DNA from: Xanthobacteraceae bacterium
Lineage (GTDB): Bacteria; Pseudomonadota; Alphaproteobacteria; Rhizobiales; Xanthobacteraceae
Direction: 5' to 3'
Assembly (NCBI GenBank): GCA_019454205.1
Contig: CP075369.1
Span: 186,001 to 250,000 of the forward strand
Length of the DNA: 64,000 bases
Shown one piece after another: positions 9,020-17,796 of this stretch (its first letter is position 1; every line of letters starts with the position of its first letter). The notes below the pieces were generated by a model. That model did no database searches, was not told where the DNA came from, and was given only the letters and a program-made list of their open reading frames with translations. The translations under genes were made by a program, and so were the position numbers.

Positions 9020-10864
9020 TTAAGCGCCCGTCGTCCCGTGTTGCTCGCTCAGAGCAAGCCACTCGGCTTCCGCCTTGGCAAGCGCTTCGGAAGCGCGCGT
9101 GCGCGCAGCGCCGATGGAGGATGCCTCGCGCGGATTGCGGCTGTGCAGGTCGGCATCGGAAAGCTGCGCGTCGAGCTTCGCGATTTCCTCTTCCAGTTTC
9201 TGCACTTCTTTTTCGAGTTGCGCGATGCGTTTGGTGACATTCCCGGCGGCAGGCTTCTTCGTGCCGTCGCCGTTCTTGTCTTTTCCGCGCTGCCGCTCGG
9301 AGCCGCCGAGCACCTGGCGGCGATACTGGTCGAGATCGCCCTCATAGGGTTTCACGGTGCCGCCCGCGACCAGCCAGAGCCGTTCAGCGCACGCCTCCAG
9401 CAAATGCCGGTCGTGGCTGATGAGGATGAGCGCACCCGGATAATCGTTCACTGCCTCGATCAGCGCAGCACGCGCCTCGATGTCGAGATGGTTGGTCGGT
9501 TCGTCGAGGATCAGCAGGTGCGGGCCATGAAACGCCGCAAGGCCGAGCAGAAGACGCGCCTTCTCGCCGCCGGACAACGAAGCAACCTTGGTATCCGCCG
9601 CCGGGCCGGAGAACCCCATTTCTGCCGCGCGCGCGCGGATTTTCGCCTCGTGCGTATCCGGCATCAGGCGGCGGACATGCTCGGCGGGAGACTCGTCCGC
9701 GTGCAGTTCGTCGAGCTGATGTTGCGCGAGATAGGCGACTTCCATCTTCGACGCGCGCACCACCTTGCCGCCTTGCGGCGCGAGGCGGTCGGCGATCAGT
9801 TTTGCAAACGTCGATTTGCCGTTGCCGTTCGGGCCGAGCAACGCGATGCGGTCGTCGTCGTCGATGCGCAGGTCGAGATTTTTCAGGATCGGCTTGCCCG
9901 GTTCGTAGCCGACCGACACGCCGTCATAGACGATGATCGGCGGGGAAAGCTGCTTCTCCGGATGGCGAATGGAAATCGCCGCCGGTGCGTCCTCGATGTG
10001 GGCTGCGAGCGGCTCCATCTTTGCGAGCGCTTTTACACGCGATTGCGCCTGCCGCGCTTTCGAAGCCTTCGCCTTGAAGCGGTCGACGAAGGCTTGCATG
10101 TGGGCGCGCGCAGCTTCCTGTTTCTTGCGCGCCTTTTCATCGAGCACGAGCTTCTCGCGGCGCTGTCGATCGAACGAGGAGAAGTTGCCGCGGTAGAGTT
10201 TCAGCTTCTTCTGCTCGAAATGCAGGATGTGCGAGACGGAAGTGTCGAGCAGGTCACGGTCGTGCGAAATCAGCAGGATCGTGTGCGGATATTTCGCAAG
10301 ATAATCCTGCAGCCACAACGTGCCTTCGAGGTCGAGATAGTTGGTCGGTTCGTCGAGCAGCAAAAGGTCAGGCTCGGCGAACAGCAATGCGGCAAGCGCG
10401 ACACGCATGCGCCAGCCGCCGGAAAATTCGGCGCAGGGGCGCGCCTGTGCTTCCTCGCTGAAGCCGAGGCCTGCGAGAATCTTCGCAGCCTTCGACGGCG
10501 CGGAATAGGCGTCGATGTCCACGAGGCGGATTTCGATTTCCGCGATCCGCATCGGGTCTTTTGCGGTTTCGCGCTCCTCCAGCAATGCGGCGCGTTCGGT
10601 ATCGGAAGCGAGTACGCGCTCCAGCAGGCTGTCCGGTCCGGCCGGCGCTTCCTGCGCGACGCGGCCGATCTTCGCGCTGCTGGGCAGCCGGATGTAGCCG
10701 GTTTCGGTGTCGATCTCTTTCTCGATCGCGCGAAACAGCGTGGTCTTGCCGCAGCCGTTGCGGCCGACGATGCCGACATGCGCGCCTTCGGGAATCGAAA
10801 TGCTGGCGTGGTCGAGCAACAGCTTGCCCGCAACGCGGAGGGAAATGTCGTCGAGAACGATCAT
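9020..10864 (-). CDS. ABC-F family ATPase (translation factor type, Uup/EttA-like)
   Basis: A 614-residue cytoplasmic protein with two ABC cassettes and no membrane domain. Cassette 1 has Walker A GRNGCGKTT and signature FSGGWRMR. Cassette 2 has Walker A GPNGNGKST and signature LSGGEKARL. Both have LLLDEPTNYLD or LILDEPTNHLD Walker B/D-loop segments. The linker is the charged P-site tRNA-interaction motif (about 230-275), and the C-terminus (about 545-605) is a coiled coil as in Uup. ABC-F proteins act on ribosomes to relieve stalls or tune elongation; the specific role here is unassigned. It sits between yidC and engB. Confidence 0.93.
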   Translation of the reverse strand: MIVLDDISLRVAGKLLLDHASISIPEGAHVGIVGRNGCGKTTLFRAIEKEIDTETGYIRLPSSAKIGRVAQEAPAGPDSLLERVLASDTERAALLEERETAKDPMRIAEIEIRLVDIDAYSAPSKAAKILAGLGFSEEAQARPCAEFSGGWRMRVALAALLFAEPDLLLLDEPTNYLDLEGTLWLQDYLAKYPHTILLISHDRDLLDTSVSHILHFEQKKLKLYRGNFSSFDRQRREKLVLDEKARKKQEAARAHMQAFVDRFKAKASKARQAQSRVKALAKMEPLAAHIEDAPAAISIRHPEKQLSPPIIVYDGVSVGYEPGKPILKNLDLRIDDDDRIALLGPNGNGKSTFAKLIADRLAPQGGKVVRASKMEVAYLAQHQLDELHADESPAEHVRRLMPDTHEAKIRARAAEMGFSGPAADTKVASLSGGEKARLLLGLAAFHGPHLLILDEPTNHLDIEARAALIEAVNDYPGALILISHDRHLLEACAERLWLVAGGTVKPYEGDLDQYRRQVLGGSERQRGKDKNGDGTKKPAAGNVTKRIAQLEKEVQKLEEEIAKLDAQLSDADLHSRNPREASSIGAARTRASEALAKAEAEWLALSEQHGTTGA

Positions 10865-10898
10865 GGTGCCGGGCTTCTAGAACAGGATGCCGTCAAAA

Positions 10899-10927
10899 GA
10901 AATGCCCGGCTTTTGACCGGGCATTTC
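10899..10927 (-). terminator. Intrinsic terminator after yidC
   Basis: Perfect 11-bp inverted repeat (GAAATGCCCGG / CCGGGCATTTC) with a 7-base loop, followed on the minus strand by TTTTGACG. It lies between the yidC stop and the ABC-F start. It may end most rpmH-rnpA-yidC transcripts and partly isolate ABC-F/engB/argB. Confidence 0.8.
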
Positions 10928-10951
10928 GCATTTCTCGAATGAGACCGCGGA

Positions 10952-12808
10952 TCAGCTATCTGCCGGTTTCTTGCGCCGGAACAAGGAGCGAAGATTGTCG
11001 CCGAGTTCGATCTTCGCGCCATGCCGCTTCATGATGAAGCCCTGCTGGATCACCGAGAGCAGGTTGTTCCAGGTCCAGTAGATGACGAGACCTGCCGGGA
11101 ACGAGGCGAGCAGGAACGTGAAGATCAGCGGCATCCAGTCGAAGATCATCTTCTGCGTTGGATCCGGCGGCGAGGGGTTCATCTTCATCTGCGCCCACAT
11201 CGTGATGCCCATAAGGATGGGCCAGATGCCGAGATGCAGAAACTGGCCGAATACCGGGATCACGGTCGGATCGAACGGCAGGAGGCCGAACAGATTGAAC
11301 AGGTTGGTCGGGTCCGGCGCGGAGAGGTCGCGGATCCAGCCGAAGAACGGCGCGTGCCGCATTTCGATGGTCACGAACAACACTTTATAGAGCGCGAAGA
11401 ACACCGGGATCTGGATCAGGATCGGCAGACACCCGGCCAGCGGATTGATCTTCTCTTTTTTGTACAGCTCCATCAGCGCCTGCTGCTGCGCGACCTTGTC
11501 GTCGGCATAGCGCTTGCGGATTTCCTCCATCATTGGCTGCACCATCTTCATCTTCGCCATCGAGGCGTAAGACTTGTTGGCGAACCAGAGGAACGCGATC
11601 TTGATGAGCACCGTCGCGATCAGGATGGCGAGGCCGAAGTTTCCGAACAGGCGGTAGAAGTAGTCGATCAGCTTAAAGAGCGGCTTGGTGATGAAGTAGA
11701 ACCAGCCCCAGTCGATCATCAACTCGAAGCTCTTTACGCCCTGCGTCTTCTCGTAGTTGTCGATGATCGCGGTTTCCTTGGCGCCGGCGAACAGCTTGGC
11801 TTCCGTATTCGCTTTCGCATTCGGCGCCACCGTCACGGCGTCGAGGAGATAGTCGGTCTGGTAGGTTTTCACCGGCCCGATCGCGCTCGATGAAAAGCGC
11901 ATCGTCGTGTTGGCGTTCTGCGGCGGAATGAGCGCGGCAGCCCAATATTTGTCGGTGATGCCGAGCCAGCCGCCGTTCGATTTCAGCGTCTGCGCCGGCT
12001 TGTCGACGATGTTGGCGTAGGTGATTTCATGCAGCTTGGCTTCGCCGGTGACGCCGATCAGGCCTTCGTGAAGGATGTAATAGCCGAGCACCTTCGGCGT
12101 GCCGTGACGCGAGACGAGGCCATAGGGAAACAGCTGCACCGGGTTCTGCGTGCGGTTCTCCACCTCGTCGACGATTTTGAACATGTATTGTGGGTCGATC
12201 GAAATTGTGCGCGTGAACACCAGCCCTTCGCCGTTGTCCCAGGTGAGGCGCAGCGGCTTCTCCGGCGTGAGCGGACCCGCGCCGTCGCGCGTCCAGACCG
12301 TCTCCGCGTTCGGCGTCTTGACCTTCTGGTCCACGCCGACCCAGCCGAACTCCGCGTAAAACGGGAGCGGGCTTCCCGAAGGTGCGAGTAGCACGATGTT
12401 GTCGCTCTTGGGATCGACCGTCTCGCGATAGTCGTTCAGCGTCACGTCGTCGATGCGTGCGCCTTTGAGCGAAATCGAGCCGTGCAGTTTCGGCGTCTCG
12501 ATCAGCACGCGCGGGCCGCTGGCGGCGAGGATTTGCGCGCGGGTTGCCGTCGCCGGCTTCTGCGGCGTGCCCGGAACCTGCGGTCCCTGCGCGGGCGGCG
12601 TTTGCGGACCGGCATTCGGCGTCTGCGGGCCGGTCGTAGCGGGCGGCACCTGCGGTCCTTGCGGAGCCTGCGTCTGTTTCTGCTGCTGTTGTTGCTGCTG
12701 GGCTTGCTTCTGCTTTTCGAGCTGCGGACCCGCGATGAAATACTGCCAGCCGAGCAGCACGACCACCGACAGGACGATTGCGAGCAGCATGTTGCGTTGG
12801 TCGGACAT
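10952..12808 (-). CDS. yidC: Membrane protein insertase YidC
   Basis: Inserts and folds inner-membrane proteins, alone or with Sec. The 618-residue length matches Gram-negative YidC with a large periplasmic domain. The N-terminus is one membrane helix (about 7-23), then a Gln/Pro-rich low-complexity linker (about 32-90), a periplasmic beta-domain (about 95-355), and the five-helix 60KD_IMP core from about 370, with the charged hairpin MMEEIRKRYADDKVAQQQALMELYKKEKINP split around residues 425-455. It follows rnpA directly; no yidD is visible between them. Confidence 0.97.
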   Translation of the reverse strand: MSDQRNMLLAIVLSVVVLLGWQYFIAGPQLEKQKQAQQQQQQQKQTQAPQGPQVPPATTGPQTPNAGPQTPPAQGPQVPGTPQKPATATRAQILAASGPRVLIETPKLHGSISLKGARIDDVTLNDYRETVDPKSDNIVLLAPSGSPLPFYAEFGWVGVDQKVKTPNAETVWTRDGAGPLTPEKPLRLTWDNGEGLVFTRTISIDPQYMFKIVDEVENRTQNPVQLFPYGLVSRHGTPKVLGYYILHEGLIGVTGEAKLHEITYANIVDKPAQTLKSNGGWLGITDKYWAAALIPPQNANTTMRFSSSAIGPVKTYQTDYLLDAVTVAPNAKANTEAKLFAGAKETAIIDNYEKTQGVKSFELMIDWGWFYFITKPLFKLIDYFYRLFGNFGLAILIATVLIKIAFLWFANKSYASMAKMKMVQPMMEEIRKRYADDKVAQQQALMELYKKEKINPLAGCLPILIQIPVFFALYKVLFVTIEMRHAPFFGWIRDLSAPDPTNLFNLFGLLPFDPTVIPVFGQFLHLGIWPILMGITMWAQMKMNPSPPDPTQKMIFDWMPLIFTFLLASFPAGLVIYWTWNNLLSVIQQGFIMKRHGAKIELGDNLRSLFRRKKPADS

Positions 12809-12833
12809 TCTATTCTCCGTCGGCGGCTGCGGC

Positions 12834-13166
12834 TTAGCGCCGGCCCTTATGAATTTTGGTCAGCGAGTGTTCGAGGTTCTCGAGCAGGTTCCGGTATTCG
12901 GCGGTCAGTGCCGGGCGGCGCGCCACGAGTACATAGTCGAAGCCGGTCTGCGCACCTTGCGGCAGAACCGCGCGTGCGGCGGCCCTGAGTCTGCGGCGGA
13001 TGCGGTTGCGTTCCACCGCGTTGCCGGTCTGCTTGGTGACAGTGAAACCGACGCGGAAAGTTTTTTCGTCTTCGCGGCGCTTCGCTTGCAGCAGAAAAGG
13101 CGCCGTGTTGACACGGGCGCCTTTGGCGGCGGCGAGAAAATCCGCGCGTTTGACCAGCCGGTTCAT
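12834..13166 (-). CDS. rnpA: Ribonuclease P protein component
   Basis: Basic 110-residue protein subunit of RNase P, which matures tRNA 5' ends. The RNR signature is present (GNAVERNRIRRRLRAA, about 53-68), along with the N-terminal aromatic pocket region RLVKRADF. The ATG at 13166 gives the standard MNRLVKRADFL start, while the open frame upstream antisenses rpmH. It lies 28 bases downstream of rpmH. Confidence 0.96.
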   Translation of the reverse strand: MNRLVKRADFLAAAKGARVNTAPFLLQAKRREDEKTFRVGFTVTKQTGNAVERNRIRRRLRAAARAVLPQGAQTGFDYVLVARRPALTAEYRNLLENLEHSLTKIHKGRR

Positions 13167-13194
13167 GCGCGTTGCACCCGAACCGGTGCGGGCA

Positions 13195-13329
13195 TTACGC
13201 CGAGAGGCGCTTGCGGCCGCGCGAACGGCGGGCGGCGACGACCTTGCGGCCGCCTTTGGTCGCCATGCGCGCGCGGAAGCCGTGGCGGCGCTTGCGGACA
13301 ATTTTGCTCGGTTGATACGTCCGTTTCAC
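13195..13329 (-). CDS. rpmH: 50S ribosomal protein L34
   Basis: A 44-residue, highly basic ribosomal protein with the invariant KRTYQPSKIVRKRRHGFRAR core. The start codon is GTG at 13329, with a GGAG ribosome-binding site on the minus strand about 8 bases upstream; no ATG is available. It is the first gene of the rpmH-rnpA-yidC series and is read from the promoter near 13.5 kb. Confidence 0.97.
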   Translation of the reverse strand: MKRTYQPSKIVRKRRHGFRARMATKGGRKVVAARRSRGRKRLSA

Positions 13330-13665
13330 GGGTTCGATCTCCGCGTTTTTCAGCTCGAGAAACAAAGAATTCGGGGCAGTCCCGGCGCTTCCCAAATCCG
13401 GCAAATCGGCTGCCCGGCTGATACGGGAATTTCCCGTTTCCGTAGGCCGATCAGGCCCTAGGGAAGCCCAAGCATGCGCGCGGGGCTTATAGGGTCCGGC
13501 CCCCCTCAAAGTCAATGGAATCGCGGGGAAACCAGTTACGGACCTTACTCCGCCGGCAGCCGGAACCTTCCGGCAAGGCCCTCGAAAAAGCCCCCGTATC
13601 ATGGGATTGGCACGGGCAGGCGCTATAAGCCTCCCTATCGCACACGGAACTTCCGTCCCGCCCCC
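13330..13665. other. Intergenic region between rpmH and the TVP38 gene
   Basis: About 336 bases between divergent genes. I see a sigma-70-type promoter for rpmH (13486-13515, minus strand) and otherwise GC-rich leader sequence. No DnaA-box cluster, AT-rich unwinding element or tRNA was seen, so there is no sign of oriC beside rpmH. Confidence 0.6.
13486..13515 (-). promoter_or_regulatory. Sigma-70-like promoter for rpmH-rnpA-yidC
   Basis: On the minus strand TTGACT (13515-13510) and TATAAG (13491-13486) are separated by 18 bases, close to consensus for a housekeeping promoter. It lies about 160 bases upstream of the rpmH GTG, leaving a long leader. No other candidate of this quality is seen in the gap. 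Confidence 0.55.
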
Positions 13666-14475
13666 ATGCTGCCGCCCAAGGAAACCGCCCCCGCAGGCGT
13701 CCGGTTCGCCTCCCTGCGATACCTGCCGTTATTGGTGATGGTTGCCGGTGCGGCCGCTTTTTTCGCTTCCGGCCTGCACCGGGAGTTTTCCATCGAGAGC
13801 GCTTTCGCGCATCGCGAGACGCTGCTGAAAAGCATCGGCGAAAATCCTGTCGGCGCCTTCGTCCTGTATGTCGCCGCCTATAGCGCAGCGATCGTGTTCG
13901 CGATGCCGGGCGCCATCGTCTTCACCATGTTCGGGGGCTTTCTGTTCGGCTGGATCGGCGGAGCGCTCGGCGGAATTCTCGGCGCATGTATCGGCGGCGC
14001 GATCACGGTGCTGGTCGGCGGCGCTTCGCTGGGGCGCACGCTGGAGCAGGCGTCGTTGCCGCGCTTCCATCGTTTCGCAAACGGTTTCCGGAACAACGCC
14101 TTCGGATACATCTTTCTGCTGCGGCTGATCCCGATGGTGCCCTACATCGCGATCAACGTGGCGTCGGCCCTGTTTCGCGTGCCGCTGCGGACGTTCCTTG
14201 CCGCGACCGCGCTCGGCATCGCGCCGATTGCGATTTGCTTCGGCTTCATCGGCAGCGGGTTCGACCGTGGCGTCGAAAAGCAGGCGGAAGCCTATCGCAT
14301 GTGTCAGGCCGCCGGATCGGCGGATTGCAGCTTTGAAATCGAGTGGATGAATTTCCTTTCGCGCGAGATGATTGCCGGTCTCGTAATCCTGACCGTGCTC
14401 GCGACGCTGCCGCTTCTGTTCCGGCGGCGGATCATGCGTCTCAGCCGGCCTTCGGGCGAGAGCGCAAAGCCGTGA
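13666..14475 (+). CDS. TVP38/TMEM64 (SNARE-associated/DedA-like) membrane protein
   Basis: A 269-residue integral membrane protein with about five to six helices. It has the VTT-domain pattern: a re-entrant Gly-rich segment FTMFGGFLFGWIGGALGGILGACIGG (split around residues 86-112) and the downstream FRVPLRTFLAATALG loop. The family is thought to affect lipid scrambling or transport and membrane homeostasis; the substrate is unknown. The ATG at 13666 is preferred because the upstream extension is Arg/Pro-rich and non-hydrophobic. A histidine kinase gene follows after 70 bases. Confidence 0.85.
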   Translation: MLPPKETAPAGVRFASLRYLPLLVMVAGAAAFFASGLHREFSIESAFAHRETLLKSIGENPVGAFVLYVAAYSAAIVFAMPGAIVFTMFGGFLFGWIGGALGGILGACIGGAITVLVGGASLGRTLEQASLPRFHRFANGFRNNAFGYIFLLRLIPMVPYIAINVASALFRVPLRTFLAATALGIAPIAICFGFIGSGFDRGVEKQAEAYRMCQAAGSADCSFEIEWMNFLSREMIAGLVILTVLATLPLLFRRRIMRLSRPSGESAKP

Positions 14476-14545
14476 CGCAGCGTCGTTTGACCCTCGTGGC
14501 GCATGGGCGCATCTTGCCGCCATCATCCATTCCCCGGAACCGTGC

Positions 14546-16006
14546 ATGACCGCCGAGAAGCCCGCGACGCCCGAAAAGTCGTTCCGCGTCGGCCTGTCCG
14601 GCAAATTGCTGTTGCTCACCGTCTTGTTCGTGTTGCTGGCCGAAGTGCTGATCTTCGTCCCCTCCATCGCGAACGTGCGCTCGATGTGGCTGATGGACCG
14701 GGTTGCGACTGCGCGGCTCGCGGTGCTGGCACTCGATGCGACCCCGGACAACATGGTGCCGCAGGAACTCGCGCGGCGTCTCCTCGACGGCGCGGGCGCG
14801 CGGGCCATCGCGGTGAAATTCGGCAATGCGCGACGGCTGCTCACCACCTCCGACATGCCCGCGGCAGTGGACGATAATGTCGATCTTCGCGATTACTCGT
14901 CCTTCGCTGCGATCCGCGATGCGTTGATCACGCTGGCCTCGCGCGGGGAGCGCACGGTGCGCGTGATCGGCGACGCGCCGATGGGCGGCGACTCCATCGA
15001 AGTCATTTTGCCGGAGCGGCCACTCTATATGGCGATGATCTCGGCGTCGCAGAACATTCTGCTGGTCTCGTTGCTGATTTCGGTGATCACCGCATCGCTG
15101 GTTTACGCGGCGCTGTCATGGCTGTTCGTGCGGCCGTTGCGGCGCATGACGGTGCAGATGATGCGTTTCGCGCAGAACCCGGAAGATGCCAGCCGCATCC
15201 TTACGCCGTCGCGGCGCGCCGATGAAATCGGTTTGGCCGAGCGCGAACTTGCACGGATGCAGTATGAGCTGTCGCAGACGCTGCATCAGAAAAGCCGCCT
15301 CGCTGCGCTCGGCCTTGCCGTGTCGAAGATCAATCACGACCTGCGTAATCTGCTTTCTTCCGCGCAACTGCTCTCGGACCGCATCGCCGATTTGCGCGAG
15401 CCGCTGGTGCGCCAGATCGCGCCGAAGCTCATGCGCGCGCTCGACCGCGCGATTTCCTATTGCCAGCAGACGCTTGCCTACGGAAAGGCGCAGGAGCCGT
15501 TGCCCGAACGCAAGAGCGTGGACGTGCATCATCTCGTGGAAGAAGTCCGCGACACATTAAGTCTTGGTGGCAGCAGCGCGATCGGCTGGGTGCCGTCCAT
15601 CGAGCGCGGCCTGACCATCGACGCCGACCCGGAGCAGATGTTTCGCGTGCTGCTCAATATCGTGCGCAATAGCCATGAAGCCCTGCAATCGCGCGTGCCG
15701 AACGATCCGGTGCGCGACCAGATCCGCGTCGTCGGCCGCCGCGAAGGTGCAGTAGTCGTACTCGAAATCGCCGATACCGGCCCGGGGATTCCGCCGCGCG
15801 CGCGAGAGCACTTGTTTCAGCCGTTTCAGGGATCGGTGCGTAGCGGCGGCACGGGTCTTGGCCTAGCGATTGCAGCCGAGATCGTCCGGTTGCATGGGGG
15901 CGAGATCAAACTGGTCGATGGCACGCTGGGCGCGACCTTCCACATCACGATTCCGGACCGGCCGGTAGAGCTGGAAGACTTCCGCAGCGGCAGATTGCGG
16001 GCCTGA
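14546..16006 (+). CDS. Membrane-bound sensor histidine kinase (HAMP, HisKA, HATPase)
   Basis: A 486-residue two-component sensor. There are two membrane helices (about 20-40 and 168-195) around a periplasmic sensing region of about 125 residues. Next come a HAMP linker beginning RPLRRMTVQMMRF, a dimerisation box with phospho-acceptor His264 in KINHDLRN, the N box IVRNSHEAL, G1 DTGPGIP and G2 GTGLGLAIA. No response regulator is adjacent, so its partner is unknown. It is followed 112 bases later by the polyketide synthase gene on the same strand. Confidence 0.9.
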   Translation: MTAEKPATPEKSFRVGLSGKLLLLTVLFVLLAEVLIFVPSIANVRSMWLMDRVATARLAVLALDATPDNMVPQELARRLLDGAGARAIAVKFGNARRLLTTSDMPAAVDDNVDLRDYSSFAAIRDALITLASRGERTVRVIGDAPMGGDSIEVILPERPLYMAMISASQNILLVSLLISVITASLVYAALSWLFVRPLRRMTVQMMRFAQNPEDASRILTPSRRADEIGLAERELARMQYELSQTLHQKSRLAALGLAVSKINHDLRNLLSSAQLLSDRIADLREPLVRQIAPKLMRALDRAISYCQQTLAYGKAQEPLPERKSVDVHHLVEEVRDTLSLGGSSAIGWVPSIERGLTIDADPEQMFRVLLNIVRNSHEALQSRVPNDPVRDQIRVVGRREGAVVVLEIADTGPGIPPRAREHLFQPFQGSVRSGGTGLGLAIAAEIVRLHGGEIKLVDGTLGATFHITIPDRPVELEDFRSGRLRA

Positions 16007-16118
16007 TTGCCGCGCTTTTGCGCACACATTTCGTAGCGGGCGCAGGGATAAGCGCGGAAAGCACTGGGAAAAGTTCCTCTGTGACACTACGATCGCGGCC
16101 GGAAAGATCCGGAAGACC

Positions 16119-17174
16119 ATGAACGACGTATCCATCCTCTCGCTTGCCACCGCCACGCCCGAACACATCATCCACCAAAAGGAAGTGGCGCGCGTCGCAA
16201 CCGAAATGTTTCCGGACTTCTTCCGCGAATATCCGGGGATGATCGAAATCTTCAACCACACCGGCATCGAGCGCCGCCGCGCGGTGCGTCCGGTCGACTG
16301 GTATCTGGAGCCGCGCGACTGGAGCGAGCGCTCCAAGGTGTTTCTGGAAGAAGCGCTTTCCATTTACGAGCGCGTCGCGCGCGATGCCATCGAGCGCGCG
16401 AACATCAGGCCGGAAGAAATCGATCTCGTCGTCACCATCTCGTCGAGCGGCATCGCGACGCCGAGCCTCGAAGCGCGCTTGCTCGACAAGCTCGGCATGC
16501 GGCCTGAAACGCGGCGCGTTCCCGTTTTCGGGTTGGGCTGCGCCGGCGGCGTCACCGGGCTTTCGCTCGGCGCGCGGCTTGCCTCCGTGAAGCCCGGCAC
16601 CACGGCGCTGGTGGTAATTGTCGAATTGTGCTCGCTCGCGTTTCGCGGCGACCGCGACATTAAAGAAGACGCGGTTGCTGCGGCGCTGTTCGGCGACGGC
16701 GCGGCCGCGGTGGTGCTGCGTTCCGGCGAGAACGGCGGCATCGCGCGCGTGAACGGCAGCGCCGAACATACCTGGCCCAACACGCTCGACATCATGGGCT
16801 GGACCTTCGATCCGGTCGGCTTCGGCGTCGTGCTGTCGCGCTCAGTCCCCGCCTTCATCGAAAGCCGGATGCCGAAGACCGGCGCCGACCTGCTCGCGCG
16901 CTGCGAAGTGGAATTGAGCGAAGTGACGCGCTTCGTCTGCCACCCCGGCGGCGGGCGCGTGGTGGATGCGATCGAGAACGCGCTGACGCTCCAGCGCGGT
17001 ACGCTCGACCACGAACGCGAAGTGCTGCGCGAGTACGGCAATATGTCCGCGCCCACCGTGCTGTTCGCGCTCGACCGCGTGCTGAAGGACAAGCCGCGCG
17101 GCATGCTTGCGCTGACCGCGCTCGGTCCCGGCTTCACCGCGACCATGGCGACCGTCGAACCGAACCATGCGTGA
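16119..17174 (+). CDS. Type III polyketide synthase (chalcone-synthase-like)
   Basis: A 351-residue homodimeric ketosynthase-type enzyme that extends an acyl-CoA starter with malonyl-CoA units. The catalytic triad is present: Cys141 in GLGCAGG, His275 in VCHPGGG and Asn308 in GNMSAPTV, plus GDGAAAVV near 192-199. Length and motif order match bacterial alkylpyrone/alkylresorcinol synthases. The next gene, an ICMT-like methyltransferase, overlaps it by 8 bases. That pairing is known from bpsA-bpsB and srsA-srsB, where the second enzyme O-methylates the polyketide. The product here is inferred, not shown. Confidence 0.92.
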   Translation: MNDVSILSLATATPEHIIHQKEVARVATEMFPDFFREYPGMIEIFNHTGIERRRAVRPVDWYLEPRDWSERSKVFLEEALSIYERVARDAIERANIRPEEIDLVVTISSSGIATPSLEARLLDKLGMRPETRRVPVFGLGCAGGVTGLSLGARLASVKPGTTALVVIVELCSLAFRGDRDIKEDAVAAALFGDGAAAVVLRSGENGGIARVNGSAEHTWPNTLDIMGWTFDPVGFGVVLSRSVPAFIESRMPKTGADLLARCEVELSEVTRFVCHPGGGRVVDAIENALTLQRGTLDHEREVLREYGNMSAPTVLFALDRVLKDKPRGMLALTALGPGFTATMATVEPNHA

Positions 17175-17694
17175 TGCGATCCTGCTGCTCGGTTTCTACA
17201 CCGTGCAGCGGCTGTCCGAACTCTTCGTTTCCCGGCGCAACGAGCGGCTGCTCATCGCCCGCGGCGCGGTCGAATCGGGCCGAGAGCAATATCCGTTCAT
17301 GATCGCGCTGCATGTCGCGTGGTTCGCCAGCCTGTGGTGGCTGGCATGGGACCGTCAGCCGGACTGGCGGATTGCGGCAGTCGCCCTCGCGCTGCAGCCG
17401 GTCCGCTTCTGGACGATGCTGGCATTGGGCGAGCGCTGGACCACCCGCATCTACACTGTTCCCGGCGAGGGGCCGGTCCAAACCGGGCCGTACCGCTTTC
17501 TGCGGCACCCGAATTACTGGGTTGTGGTGCTGGAAATCGCACTGATTCCGATGGCCTTCGGCCTCTATCTCTATGCGGCAATTTTCTCGGTGCTGAACGC
17601 GGCATTCCTGCTGTGGCGGGTTCGGGTCGAGGATCGCGCCCTGGCCGCAGCGGCGGCATCCCCGGCGCTTGCAAATACCGGGCAGGGCAGGTAG
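17167..17694 (+). CDS. Isoprenylcysteine carboxyl methyltransferase-like (polyketide O-methyltransferase candidate)
   Basis: A 175-residue membrane protein with four to five helices and the ICMT-family SAM-binding segment GPYRFLRHPNYWVVVLEI (about 113-130), followed by a C-terminal Arg/Glu motif (RVRVEDRAL). Bacteria have no prenylated CaaX proteins, and in type III PKS operons homologues methylate alkylpyrones or alkylresorcinols. The start overlaps the PKS stop by 8 bases, which strongly suggests a shared pathway at the membrane. Confidence 0.85.
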   Translation: MRDAILLLGFYTVQRLSELFVSRRNERLLIARGAVESGREQYPFMIALHVAWFASLWWLAWDRQPDWRIAAVALALQPVRFWTMLALGERWTTRIYTVPGEGPVQTGPYRFLRHPNYWVVVLEIALIPMAFGLYLYAAIFSVLNAAFLLWRVRVEDRALAAAAASPALANTGQGR

Positions 17695-17710
17695 TTCGCT
17701 GGCCTCGATT

Positions 17711-17787
17711 GCGCTCGTAGCTCAGCTGGATAGAGCACCAGACTACGAATCTGGGGGTCGGGAGTTCGAATCTCTCCGAGCGCGCCA
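17711..17787 (+). tRNA. tRNA-Arg (anticodon ACG)
   Basis: Complete cloverleaf. The acceptor GCGCTCG pairs with CGAGCGC, the D stem is GCTC/GAGC, the anticodon stem CCAGA/TCTGG has loop CTACGAA (anticodon ACG, read as ICG for CGU/CGC/CGA), and the T arm is GGGAG-TTCGAAT-CTCTC. CCA is encoded at 17785-17787. It lies just after the methyltransferase gene. Confidence 0.97.
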
Positions 17788-17796
17788 TTTTCCAGA

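Noticed and set aside
8240..10942. Long open frame on the plus strand (about 900 codons) opposite engB and the ABC-F gene
   Set aside because: It is antisense to two genes with clear motifs on the minus strand. High-GC third-position bias keeps such frames open; it has no domain I recognise.
12809..12833. yidD between rnpA and yidC
   Set aside because: The gap is only 25 bases; no yidD is present here, though it could be elsewhere.
13330..13665. Possible replication origin next to rpmH
   Set aside because: rpmH is near dnaA/oriC in some bacteria, but no DnaA-box cluster or AT-rich element was seen and dnaA is not in the window.
17711..17787. tRNA-Arg as an integration site
   Set aside because: No duplicated tRNA 3' end, integrase or other mobile gene was seen nearby.
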